64,000 bases of DNA from an uncultured Acidobacteriaceae bacterium (GTDB lineage Bacteria > Acidobacteriota > Terriglobia > Terriglobales > Acidobacteriaceae), in assembly GCA_903828675.1 (NCBI GenBank), contig CAIKND010000228.1, positions 1 to 64,000 on the forward strand, given 5' to 3'. The position numbers and the translations under genes were made by a program. Under the pieces are notes generated by a model that made no database searches, was not told where the DNA came from, and saw only the letters and a list, made by a program, of their open reading frames with translations. Positions 1 to 7,501 of this stretch are shown here, in pieces. The stretch's first letter is position 1, and each line of letters opens with the position of its first letter.

Positions 1-153
1 ATCGACCGCATCGTCGTAGGTGATGGTAAAGCTGGCGAAATCACCAAGAAGATCGCCGACGAGTTCTTCGGCATCGTCAACGGCCTCAAGCCCGACCGTT
101 TCGGCTGGCTCACCCCAGTCAAAATCTCCGCCACCGACCCGGTTGTCGTTTAA
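1..153 (+). CDS. ilvE: Branched-chain amino acid aminotransferase, C-terminal end (5' truncated by window)
   Basis: Frame 1 is open from the first base to the TAA at 151-153 and gives 50 residues. It contains GEITKKI, FFGIVNG and the terminal GWLTPV, which is the usual C-terminal signature of class IV branched-chain aminotransferases (transamination of Leu, Ile and Val with 2-oxoglutarate, PLP-dependent). The active-site lysine lies outside the window. A palindromic repeat follows 15 bases after the stop and may serve as the transcript end. The family call rests only on the tail. Confidence 0.8.
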   Translation: MDRIVVGDGKAGEITKKIADEFFGIVNGLKPDRFGWLTPVKISATDPVVV

Positions 154-167
154 TCTGCACAAAAGTT

Positions 168-212
168 CCGTGCCCCATCCATTCCGCGTTCTTTGCGGAA
201 TGGGTGGGACAG
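168..212. repeat. Dispersed palindromic repeat, copy 1
   Basis: The left arm CCCATCCATTCCGC (174-187) pairs with GCGGAATGGGTGGG (195-208) across a short loop, with one wobble. A second copy lies at 10701-10746, sharing the CCGTG prefix, the GAATGGGTGGGACA arm and the TTCTTT loop. It sits just after ilvE, so it could act as a hairpin terminator. The shared loop and flank point to a REP-like family rather than two independent terminators. No ORF spans it convincingly. Confidence 0.75.
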
Positions 213-396
213 AACAACACTCAACCGGGCCGTTCATGAGGAGCCAACGGGGCCCCGAACGCTTTCCGGGGTGGAGTTCGGGGGTGGTGAGCGAAGAGTC
301 TGCGTTTGTTCTTTCGCGCGTTTTACAAAGAACTTTTCAGACGGGACATAGCGGATATTGACTATTTTGAAACGATTGTTTATTTAGAATCGCTCT

Positions 397-2100
397 ATGG
401 GATCACGTCGTAATTTTCTGCGGGCCTTGTCTGGTCTTTTTGCCGCTCTTTTTCTTGCCTGTCTTCTTCCCATTTCGGCTCCGGCTCAGGTCTACGCCGG
501 CCGTCCCAAACTCATCGTTCTCGTCGTCATCGACCAGTTCCGCGGCGACTACCTCAACCGCGATCGAAGCGAGTTCAAGGGCCGCGGCTTCCGACTCTTC
601 ATGGACCAGGGTGCTTGGTTCACCGATTGTTACTACGACTACGCCAATACCAAAACTGCGCCCGGCCACGCGACCATCGGAACCGGTGCCTATTCCGATG
701 GCCACGGCATCGATTCCAACGAATGGTGGGACGCTTCGCGCTCGTACGATCACCAGGTTACTGCGGTCGAAGATGAGCGCTATCAGTTGGTCGACATTCC
801 CGCCGCTTCAATCCCCGCCAATCAGCCTGGCGCCCCCGCCGATGCTCCGCGCTTCATCCTCGGATCTTCTCCACGGAACCTCCGCGCTACCACCATCGGC
901 GATGAGCTTCGGCTCGCCACACAGGGACGCTCTCGCGTCTACGGCATTTCTCTTAAGGACCGCGCCGCCATTCTGCCTTCCGGCCAGGCCGCCAACGGTG
1001 CCTTTTGGATCGACAATTCCAGCGGCCAGTTCACCACATCCACCTACTATATGGATCACCTTCCAGAGTGGGCGCACGCCTTCAATGCCGGCACGCGTAT
1101 AGCCGAGGCTGCCCGCGAGTCCAGCGTTGAGGGCACCACGCAGTTTTTCGAACTGGTCGGCAGAACTCCGGCAGCCAACCGCTACGAACTCGATTTCGCC
1201 AGGGCGCTTATCTCCGGAGAGAAGCTCGGTCAGAACGGCGTCACGGACATGGTCGTGGTGTCGCTTTCGCCGAACGACATCCAGGGCCATCAGTTCGGAC
1301 CCGATTCGGACTCAGAGGAACAGATGATCCTTTCCCTGGATCGCGATCTTGACGGCTTCAATTCATGGCTCGACCAGACCCTCGGGCTCAACAACGCCTG
1401 GTTGGCTCTGACAGCGGACCACGGTGTTGCGCCTGTTCCTGGTGATGCCGCCAAGTTGGGCATTCACTCGGCAGTTCTCAACATGGAGAAGCTGTATGCG
1501 AAATTGAATGCCGATTTAAATGCCCGCTACTCGCCGGGCGGACACATCCAATACCTGTTGCCCGGCTCCGACCTTCCCTACATTGCGCTCGATCGTCGGG
1601 CCTTTGCGAAGGTCAAAGTGGACGAAAATGCAGCCGAAGACGCAGTGGCCGCGCTCTTGCCCGATGCAGTTGCAGGCCAGGCTCCTCCAGCTAATGGACC
1701 GTCTCCTGTGCAGCAACGTCTTCCGCCCGCGCAGGCCGTTGCGGGTGTCTACACCCGCCTCGAACTGGCTCATGGACAGTTGCCCCCTTCCGAATGGGGC
1801 CGCTTGCTGGCGCATAGCTACACGGAGCACGGCAACTGGTTCGTCATGCTCCTCCTCGACGCCTACCAGATCACGGGAACCAGCGCCTTCGGCGGAACCA
1901 CGCACTTCAGTCCCTGGTCTTACGATCGCCATGTGCCGCTCGCGTTCTACGGAGCGCCGTTTATACCGGGCGAGTATCATGGACGTGTAGCCCCGGTAGA
2001 TTTGGCGGCCACCCTGGCCTCGATGGCTGGAATCAATCAGCCCTCAGCAGCAGTAGGCCGCGTGCTGACCGAAGCCATCAAGCCGGTCTCCAGCAAATAA
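397..2100 (+). CDS. Secreted alkaline phosphatase superfamily protein (PafA/nucleotide pyrophosphatase-like)
   Basis: A 567-residue protein with a hydrophobic N-terminal signal (residues about 8-30, ending PAQ). The core begins with LIVLVVIDQFRGDYL, the metal-binding aspartate strand of the alkaline phosphatase/phosphodiesterase superfamily. It continues with the nucleophile segment KTAPGHATIGTG, where a Thr is the expected nucleophile, and later TADHGV, a metal-ligand Asp-His motif. Length and layout fit PafA-type phosphate-irrepressible phosphatases and type I phosphodiesterases, which hydrolyse phosphomonoesters or diesters in the periplasm. The substrate cannot be decided from the sequence. 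It is separated from pyrD by 53 bases on the same strand. Confidence 0.8.
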   Translation: MGSRRNFLRALSGLFAALFLACLLPISAPAQVYAGRPKLIVLVVIDQFRGDYLNRDRSEFKGRGFRLFMDQGAWFTDCYYDYANTKTAPGHATIGTGAYSDGHGIDSNEWWDASRSYDHQVTAVEDERYQLVDIPAASIPANQPGAPADAPRFILGSSPRNLRATTIGDELRLATQGRSRVYGISLKDRAAILPSGQAANGAFWIDNSSGQFTTSTYYMDHLPEWAHAFNAGTRIAEAARESSVEGTTQFFELVGRTPAANRYELDFARALISGEKLGQNGVTDMVVVSLSPNDIQGHQFGPDSDSEEQMILSLDRDLDGFNSWLDQTLGLNNAWLALTADHGVAPVPGDAAKLGIHSAVLNMEKLYAKLNADLNARYSPGGHIQYLLPGSDLPYIALDRRAFAKVKVDENAAEDAVAALLPDAVAGQAPPANGPSPVQQRLPPAQAVAGVYTRLELAHGQLPPSEWGRLLAHSYTEHGNWFVMLLLDAYQITGTSAFGGTTHFSPWSYDRHVPLAFYGAPFIPGEYHGRVAPVDLAATLASMAGINQPSAAVGRVLTEAIKPVSSK

Positions 2101-2153
2101 GGTGCCGTCTAAGCAACTGGCCACTGTCCACTGATAAAGGATGATTCCCGCGC

Positions 2154-3080
2154 GTGAAACCCGACATGAAAGTGAAGTTGGCCGGCCTCGAACTGGTCAA
2201 CCCGGTGATAGCCGCCAGCGGCACCTTCGGCTACGGAATCGAATTTGAAGAGATCGTCTCCCTCGAACGCATCGGCGGATTCGTCACCAAGGGCATCTCC
2301 ATTCTGCCCATGGCCGGCCACCCCGCCCCCCGCATTGTGCAAACTGCCGCCGGCATGCTCAACGCCATCGGACTGCAAAACGTAGGAGTCGACGAGTACA
2401 TCGAGCGCAAGCTTCCTCCCCTCGCGCGTTACCCAAGTTGCAAGGTCATCGTAAACGTCTTTGGCTATACCGTTGGAGATTACATACAGGTAATCGAACG
2501 GTTAAATCACGCCGAAGGAATACACGCTTACGAACTCAATGTCTCCTGTCCCAATGTTCACGCCGGAGGCATGGCCTTCGGGGCAGACCCTGGCTCACTA
2601 GAATATCTGGTCAGCCGCGCCAAGTCCGCCTCTACCCGCCCCCTCTTCGTTAAACTCTCGCCCAACGTCACTTCCATCGCCCATATGGCGCGCATCGCGG
2701 CCGAGGCGGGTGCGGATGCGATCAGCTTGACCAACACATTTCTTGCCCTCGCCATCGATGCTGAAACCCGCAGGCCACGCCTCAGTAACATCACCGGCGG
2801 CCTTTCCGGGCCGGCCATCAAGCCAATTGCTCTGCGCATGGTCTACGAGACTGCGCACGCTGTTAGAATCCCGATCCTTGGAATGGGCGGTATCGTCACC
2901 CCAGAAGATGCCGTCGAGTTCCTGCTTGCGGGCGCAACTGCAGTCCAGGTTGGAACCGCCAGCTACGCCGATCCCCGGGCTGTCGAACGTCTCGCTCGCG
3001 GCCTTGAATCCTGGTGCCGAAGCCACGGCGTTGAAAAAGTGTCCAGCCTCACCGGCGCACTCGAAATTCCGCGCGACTGA
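2154..3080 (+). CDS. pyrD: Dihydroorotate dehydrogenase, class 1B catalytic subunit
   Basis: A 308-residue TIM-barrel flavoprotein that oxidises dihydroorotate to orotate in pyrimidine synthesis. Visible signatures are NPVIAASGTFGYG near the N-terminus, NVSCPNVHAGGMAFG (residues about 128-142) with the catalytic cysteine of family 1B, and the FMN-binding ITGGLSGPAIKPIALRMV and ILGMGGI segments. The family 1B partner PyrK is not adjacent, so its electron acceptor is unresolved here. The start is the GTG at 2154, with AAAGGA about 12 bases upstream. ATG 2166 is an alternative giving a protein four residues shorter. Confidence 0.92.
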   Translation: MKPDMKVKLAGLELVNPVIAASGTFGYGIEFEEIVSLERIGGFVTKGISILPMAGHPAPRIVQTAAGMLNAIGLQNVGVDEYIERKLPPLARYPSCKVIVNVFGYTVGDYIQVIERLNHAEGIHAYELNVSCPNVHAGGMAFGADPGSLEYLVSRAKSASTRPLFVKLSPNVTSIAHMARIAAEAGADAISLTNTFLALAIDAETRRPRLSNITGGLSGPAIKPIALRMVYETAHAVRIPILGMGGIVTPEDAVEFLLAGATAVQVGTASYADPRAVERLARGLESWCRSHGVEKVSSLTGALEIPRD

Positions 3081-3232
3081 TTCCATCTCAAATCGGTTTA
3101 AAATAGTCCAATTCATTTAAATTGTGCTCTGTAAGGAACCTACAGTACATCTCTGCCCTGTCTGCGATGCCGGGTGTGATTTGGGCGTTGACTATGCCGG
3201 TTTTTCGAGCCGAAAGAACACTTTGAAACATG

Positions 3233-3248
3233 TGTGACGTAGCTCACA
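3233..3248. promoter_or_regulatory. CRP/FNR-family operator (TGTGA-N6-TCACA)
   Basis: TGTGACGTAGCTCACA is a perfect match to the 16-bp CRP half-site pair TGTGA-N6-TCACA, 120 bases upstream of the hydrogenase small-subunit start. No convincing sigma70 -10/-35 pair can be placed relative to it, so the promoter position is unknown. The factor could be any CRP/FNR-family regulator with CRP-type recognition. The operator call is from sequence. The link to hydrogenase control is inference from position. Confidence 0.6.
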
Positions 3249-3368
3249 GCGAGCCGCTATTTCCGGTGCGTACCTTCGCTCACATTAGTTGGCGAGATCC
3301 TGGACTTCTCTTCCCGTTCTTCCACCTCCGGGATATCTCCGCTACCTGCACAGCGAGCGAGGTATGGC

Positions 3369-4457
3369 ATGGGGCTTTCTATTTGGCAGTCAATGCAGCA
3401 GAAGGGCTACAGCCGCAGAGATTTTCTCCAATTCTGCGCTGCCGCCGCAACCGCAGCCGGGCTTGGTCAATCCGCCGTAGGCCAGGTCGTCTCTGCGTTT
3501 GAAAAGAAAGAAAAGCCGGCAGTGGTCTGGATGCACTTTCAGGAGTGCACCTGCTGCAGTGAGTCGTTCATCCGTTCCTCTCACCCCATCGTGGTTGACG
3601 CGCTTCTCGATGTACTGTCGTTGAACTACACCGAGACCCTGATGGCCGCCTCCGGTTTCCAGGCGGAGAAGAGCCTCAACGACACAATCAAGAACAACAA
3701 GGGCAAGTACATTGTCCTTGTTGAGGGGGCCGTGCCTACCAAGGACGGCGGCGTCTATTGCATGATCGGCGGCAAAACTGCTGAGTCGATCCTGCAGACT
3801 GTGGCTGCCGATGCGGCCGCCGTGGTTGCCTGGGGAAGCTGCGCCTCCAATGGCTGTGTTCAGGCCGCTAAACCCAATCCCACTGGTGCCACACCGATTC
3901 ACAAATTGGTAGACAAACCAGTCATCAACGTGCCCGGCTGCCCGCCCATTGCCGACGTCATGATGGCCGTGGTGACCCACCTCCTGGTGCTGGGGCAGGT
4001 CCCCGCGCTCGACAGTCTGGGCCGTCCCAAGGAGTTCTACGGACGCCGCGTTCACGACACCTGCTATCGCCGCCCCAATTACGATGCCGGCCTCTTCGTC
4101 GAGTCCTTCGACGACGAGAACGCACGCAAGGGATATTGCCTTTACAAGATGGGCTGCCGCGGTCCGGTCACCTACAACGCCTGCTCGGTGGTCAAGTGGA
4201 ACGAGGGCACAAGCTATCCCATTCAGTCCGGTCACGGATGTATCGGATGCAGCGAGGAAGGTTTCTGGGATAACGGACCGTTCTACCAGCATCTGGCTTC
4301 GTTCCCCGGCTTCGGCATCGAAAGCACGGCGGATACGGTCGGCACGGTGGTAGGCATTGCTACGGTCGCTGGAGTTGCGGCCCACGCGGTGGTCACCAAC
4401 ATACGCAAACGGAGCGTGATTGCTGAAGTGCACGCCGAAGATCAAAAGGAGTCGTGA
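3369..4457 (+). CDS. hyaA: [NiFe] uptake hydrogenase small subunit, oxygen-tolerant type
   Basis: A 362-residue electron-transfer subunit of a membrane-bound H2-oxidising hydrogenase. A Tat signal, SRRDFLQF (residues 15-22), precedes a hydrophobic stretch. The proximal cluster motif is ECTCCSES, with Cys60, Cys62 and Cys63. Cys158 and Cys163 (GSCASNGCVQAAKP) and Cys191 (PGCPP) complete six cysteines, the pattern of the [4Fe-3S] cluster of oxygen-tolerant group 1d enzymes (standard enzymes have ECTGC). Distal cluster ligands are His229, Cys232, Cys257 and Cys263; medial ones include Cys272, Cys291 and Cys294. A C-terminal membrane anchor spans about 323-343. It is followed 6 bases later by the large subunit. 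Confidence 0.95.
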   Translation: MGLSIWQSMQQKGYSRRDFLQFCAAAATAAGLGQSAVGQVVSAFEKKEKPAVVWMHFQECTCCSESFIRSSHPIVVDALLDVLSLNYTETLMAASGFQAEKSLNDTIKNNKGKYIVLVEGAVPTKDGGVYCMIGGKTAESILQTVAADAAAVVAWGSCASNGCVQAAKPNPTGATPIHKLVDKPVINVPGCPPIADVMMAVVTHLLVLGQVPALDSLGRPKEFYGRRVHDTCYRRPNYDAGLFVESFDDENARKGYCLYKMGCRGPVTYNACSVVKWNEGTSYPIQSGHGCIGCSEEGFWDNGPFYQHLASFPGFGIESTADTVGTVVGIATVAGVAAHAVVTNIRKRSVIAEVHAEDQKES

Positions 4458-4463
4458 GAGCCT

Positions 4464-6176
4464 ATGGCACGCGTAGTCGTCGATCCCGTAACTCGTATTG
4501 AAGGCCATCTGCGCATCGAGGCAGTGGTCGAGAACGGCGTCATCACCGACGCTTTCAGCGCAGGCACCATGATCCGTGGTCTTGAGAAGATCCTCATCGG
4601 CCGCGATCCTCGCGATGCATGGGCTATTACCGAGCGCGTTTGCGGCGTTTGCACCACGGTGCATGCGCTGGCCAGCGTGCGCTCCGTTGAAGACGCGCTT
4701 GGCATCGCGGTCCCTCCCACAGCCGAGCTTATCCGCAACATCATGATGGCGACCCTCTATGTGCAGGACCATGTGGTGCACTTCTATCATCTGCATGCCC
4801 TGGACTGGGTTGACATCGTCAACGCCCTCAAGGCCGATCCGAAAAAGGCTGCGGAACTGGCGCAATCGTTCTCCAAGTGGGACAAGAACACCCCCGCCTA
4901 TTTCTCCTCAGTGCAGGATAAGATCAAGTCTTTTGCGGCCAGCGGACTGGGCATCTTCGCCAATGGCTACTGGGGCCATCCGGCCTACAAGTTGCCGCCC
5001 GAAGTGAACCTCATCGCTGTGGCTCATTACCTCGACGCCCTCGAATGGCAAAAAGAGATTGTGAAGATCCACGCGGTGTTCGGTGGCAAGAACCCGCATC
5101 CAAACTACCTTGTGGGTGGCGTCCCGTGCTCCATCGATGCCGATGAAGTCGCAGCCATCAACTCCGAACGCCTCAATCTCGTCGCGCGCCTCATAAGCCA
5201 GGCCGATGAATTCGTCAACCAGGTCTACATTCCCGATCTGCTCGCAGTGGCCTCCTTCTACAAGGATTGGGCCAAGTGGGGCGGGGGACTCAAGAACTAC
5301 CTCAGCTATGGCGAGTATCCCACCAAGGGATACGGCCAGCCCGAGTCCTTCAAGTATCCGCGCGGCGTAGTCCTCAATCGCGATCTGAGCCACGTGTATC
5401 CCGTCAATCCGCGCGACTCGCAGGAGATCAAGGAGTACATTGCCTCCTCCTGGTACAGCTACGATGGCGGAAACGATGTTGGTATCCATCCCTGGGCAGG
5501 CGAAACCAAAATCAACTACACCGGACCAAAACCGCCCTTTGAGACACTCGAAGGCTTTGCGAAGTACTCCTTCCTCAAGACTCCGCGCTGGAAGGAAAAT
5601 CCGATGGAGGTTGGCCCTCTGGCAAGGCTGCTGGTTGCCTATGCCTCCGGTCACACCGACGTGCAGGAACTGGTCAAGGACACGCTCGGCAAGCTCAGTG
5701 TGCCCGTCGACGCTCTGTTCTCCACGCTCGGCCGCACTGCGGCGCGCGGTCTGGATGCAGCTCTGGCAATGATCTGGCTCAAGGAGTTCTTTGCCGAGTT
5801 GATGGGACGCGTAAAGACCCGCGAGACTTCCACATTCAACGGCGAGCGCTGGGAGCCAAAATCATGGCCTGCGGAAGCCGAGGGTGTCGGGCTCGTCGAA
5901 GCGCCCCGCGGTTCGCTTGCCCATTGGATCAAGATCAAGGACGGCAAGATCGATAACTACCAACTCGTGGTTCCGACCACCTGGAACGGTTCGCCACGTG
6001 ATGCCAAGGGGCAGCGCTCGTCCTTCGAAGCCTCGCTCATCGGCACCCCGGTGGCCAATATTGAGATGCCGGTCGAGATCATCCGTACCATCCATTCCTT
6101 TGACCCGTGCCTGGCCTGCGCCGTCCATCTGTACGATCCGCAAGGCAAGCACCTTCACCAGGTTTCCTTCGAGTGA
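4464..6176 (+). CDS. hyaB: [NiFe] uptake hydrogenase large subunit
   Basis: A 570-residue catalytic subunit carrying the NiFe(CN)2CO site, exported with the Tat-tagged small subunit. The N-terminal L1 motif RVCGVCTTVH supplies Cys60 and Cys63. The C-terminal motif DPCLACAVH supplies Cys549 and Cys552. A 15-residue tail after His555 is the peptide normally removed by the maturation protease, which is encoded two genes downstream. AAAGGAG at 4445-4451 is a strong ribosome binding site for ATG 4464. The stop overlaps the start of the cytochrome b gene (TGATG), indicating translational coupling. No hyp maturation genes are in this window. Confidence 0.95.
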   Translation: MARVVVDPVTRIEGHLRIEAVVENGVITDAFSAGTMIRGLEKILIGRDPRDAWAITERVCGVCTTVHALASVRSVEDALGIAVPPTAELIRNIMMATLYVQDHVVHFYHLHALDWVDIVNALKADPKKAAELAQSFSKWDKNTPAYFSSVQDKIKSFAASGLGIFANGYWGHPAYKLPPEVNLIAVAHYLDALEWQKEIVKIHAVFGGKNPHPNYLVGGVPCSIDADEVAAINSERLNLVARLISQADEFVNQVYIPDLLAVASFYKDWAKWGGGLKNYLSYGEYPTKGYGQPESFKYPRGVVLNRDLSHVYPVNPRDSQEIKEYIASSWYSYDGGNDVGIHPWAGETKINYTGPKPPFETLEGFAKYSFLKTPRWKENPMEVGPLARLLVAYASGHTDVQELVKDTLGKLSVPVDALFSTLGRTAARGLDAALAMIWLKEFFAELMGRVKTRETSTFNGERWEPKSWPAEAEGVGLVEAPRGSLAHWIKIKDGKIDNYQLVVPTTWNGSPRDAKGQRSSFEASLIGTPVANIEMPVEIIRTIHSFDPCLACAVHLYDPQGKHLHQVSFE

Positions 6177-6919
6177 TGCCCATGAGTACTCCGAATATCG
6201 GTGCTAGCACTAGCGCAGGCAGCGTTTTACCGGATGCTCAACCGCAACCGGTAGAGTACCGGCGGATCTATGTTTGGGAACTGCCGGTACGCGTTTACCA
6301 CTGGATCAACGCGGTAGCTCTGGTTGTACTCTGTGTTACCGGCTACCTCATCGGGGCGCCCCTCCGCGTTTTCTACGCAGCTGAAGCCTATCAGCAATAC
6401 TGGTTCGGCTGGGTGCGGTTCCTCCACTTCCTCGCCGCGTTTATTTACCTCTTCAACTTCGCGGCGAGAATCTATTGGGGCTTCGTCGGCAACAAGTACT
6501 CTCACTGGAACGCCTTCTTCCCGATCAAGAAATCGCAGAGGCAAGAGATCGTCGACGTCATTAAAGCGGACGTTCTCGAAAGCCAACTGCACGGGCCCAT
6601 TTCGACCGGGCATAACGCGCTTGCTGGCTTGATCTACTTCTTTACTTTCCTGGCGTTTGTCGCGCAGACCATCACCGGCTTCGCGCTCTACTCCAGCATG
6701 AGCAACTCGTGGCTCCCCAGAATGTTTGTCTGGATCGTCCCCCTCATGGGCGGCGAATTCGGCGTGCGTTTCTGGCACCATCTCTTCCTGTGGTTCTTCG
6801 TCACGTTCATCATCGTTCACATCTATCTGGCCTTCTATCACGACTACATCGAGGGGCGCGGCACGGTATCCTCGATCATAGGTGGTTGGAAGTTTGAGCG
6901 GGAGAAGCGTGGTAAATAA
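6176..6919 (+). CDS. hyaC: Ni/Fe-hydrogenase b-type cytochrome subunit
   Basis: A four-helix membrane cytochrome b of about 247 residues that anchors the hydrogenase dimer and passes electrons to the quinone pool. Membrane segments with haem-ligand-type histidines are visible: VYHWINAVALVVLCVTGYLIG, then RFLHFLAAFIYLFNF, then HNALAGLIYFFTFLAFV, then FWHHLFLWFFVTFIIVHIY. The start is ATG 6176, overlapping the hyaB stop, or ATG 6182 two codons later. The open frame continues upstream to 6107 but that part lies in hyaB. The 3' end overlaps the protease gene by 11 bases. Confidence 0.92.
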   Translation: MPMSTPNIGASTSAGSVLPDAQPQPVEYRRIYVWELPVRVYHWINAVALVVLCVTGYLIGAPLRVFYAAEAYQQYWFGWVRFLHFLAAFIYLFNFAARIYWGFVGNKYSHWNAFFPIKKSQRQEIVDVIKADVLESQLHGPISTGHNALAGLIYFFTFLAFVAQTITGFALYSSMSNSWLPRMFVWIVPLMGGEFGVRFWHHLFLWFFVTFIIVHIYLAFYHDYIEGRGTVSSIIGGWKFEREKRGK

Positions 6920-7382
6920 CCAAAATAAGACGCTGGTGCTGGGGTTGGGCAACGTTCTGCTAGGCGATGAAGGCATCGGCGTTTACGTAGTCAGGGAATT
7001 GGAAAAACACACGCTGCCGGCCGCCATTGAATGTCTCGACGGCGGCACCGGCGGTTTTGTTCTGCTCGATCCCCTTGAGAACGCCGCCCGCATCATCATG
7101 GTGGACGCCGCGGCCGATGGCAATCCGATCGGCACCGTCACCCGCACCACGCCCCGCTTCTCGCGCGATTACCCACCCACCCTCACCGCCCACGACATCG
7201 GCGTCAAAGACCTCCTCGACGTCTTCCACATGCGCGGCAGTGACCACGAGGTTGTGCTCTACGCCATCACAATCGATCCGCAGCAGCCCATCCGTATGAG
7301 TCTCTCGCCAGAGGGCGAAGCAGCCGCCGCAGAAGCCGTGCAGCGGATACTGGCAGAATTGCAAGCCCAGGCTGCAACATAG
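6909..7382 (+). CDS. hyaD: Hydrogenase maturation protease (HyaD/HupD family)
   Basis: An endopeptidase of about 157 residues that clips the large-subunit tail after nickel insertion. It begins TLVLGLGNVLLGDEGIGVYVV, in which the Glu is a nickel-sensing ligand of the family. It also contains DGGTGGFVLLD, carrying the second acidic ligand, and ITIDPQQPIRMSLSPE. The start is taken as GTG 6909 because GGAG lies 5 bases upstream and the family motif starts about 10 residues later. GTG 6882 gives an unneeded extension inside hyaC. It is the last gene of the hydrogenase operon; 119 bases separate it from the GH27 gene. Confidence 0.92.
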   Translation: MVNNQNKTLVLGLGNVLLGDEGIGVYVVRELEKHTLPAAIECLDGGTGGFVLLDPLENAARIIMVDAAADGNPIGTVTRTTPRFSRDYPPTLTAHDIGVKDLLDVFHMRGSDHEVVLYAITIDPQQPIRMSLSPEGEAAAAEAVQRILAELQAQAAT

Positions 7383-7452
7383 ACACGTTTCGTCCCTCCA
7401 CCTCGAAATTGCGTCTCTCAACTTGCCTGAGTTCAGCCCTCCATGAATAATG

Positions 7453-7470
7453 GGAACCGCTTGCGATTCC
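7453..7470. promoter_or_regulatory. Operator-like inverted repeat upstream of the GH27 gene
   Basis: GGAACCGC-TT-GCGATTCC is an 18-bp near-perfect palindrome (7 of 8 arm positions) 32 bases upstream of the alpha-galactosidase start. Size and location fit a LacI-type or similar sugar regulator, but no regulator gene is adjacent and chance cannot be excluded. Confidence 0.35.
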
Positions 7471-7501
7471 GTTGAACCACGTCGCCAAGCGAGGAGATGG
7501 G

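Noticed and set aside
20..361. 113-residue open frame overlapping the ilvE end
   Set aside because: It is out of frame with the clear aminotransferase tail and crosses the palindrome.
3380..3400. sigma54-type promoter (TGGCAG...TGCA) near the hydrogenase start
   Set aside because: Spacing between the GG and GC elements is one base short and the sequence is inside the coding region.
3390..4865. 491-residue minus-strand open frame across the hydrogenase genes
   Set aside because: It lies antisense to two certain subunits, has no family motifs, and arises from GC-rich codon bias.
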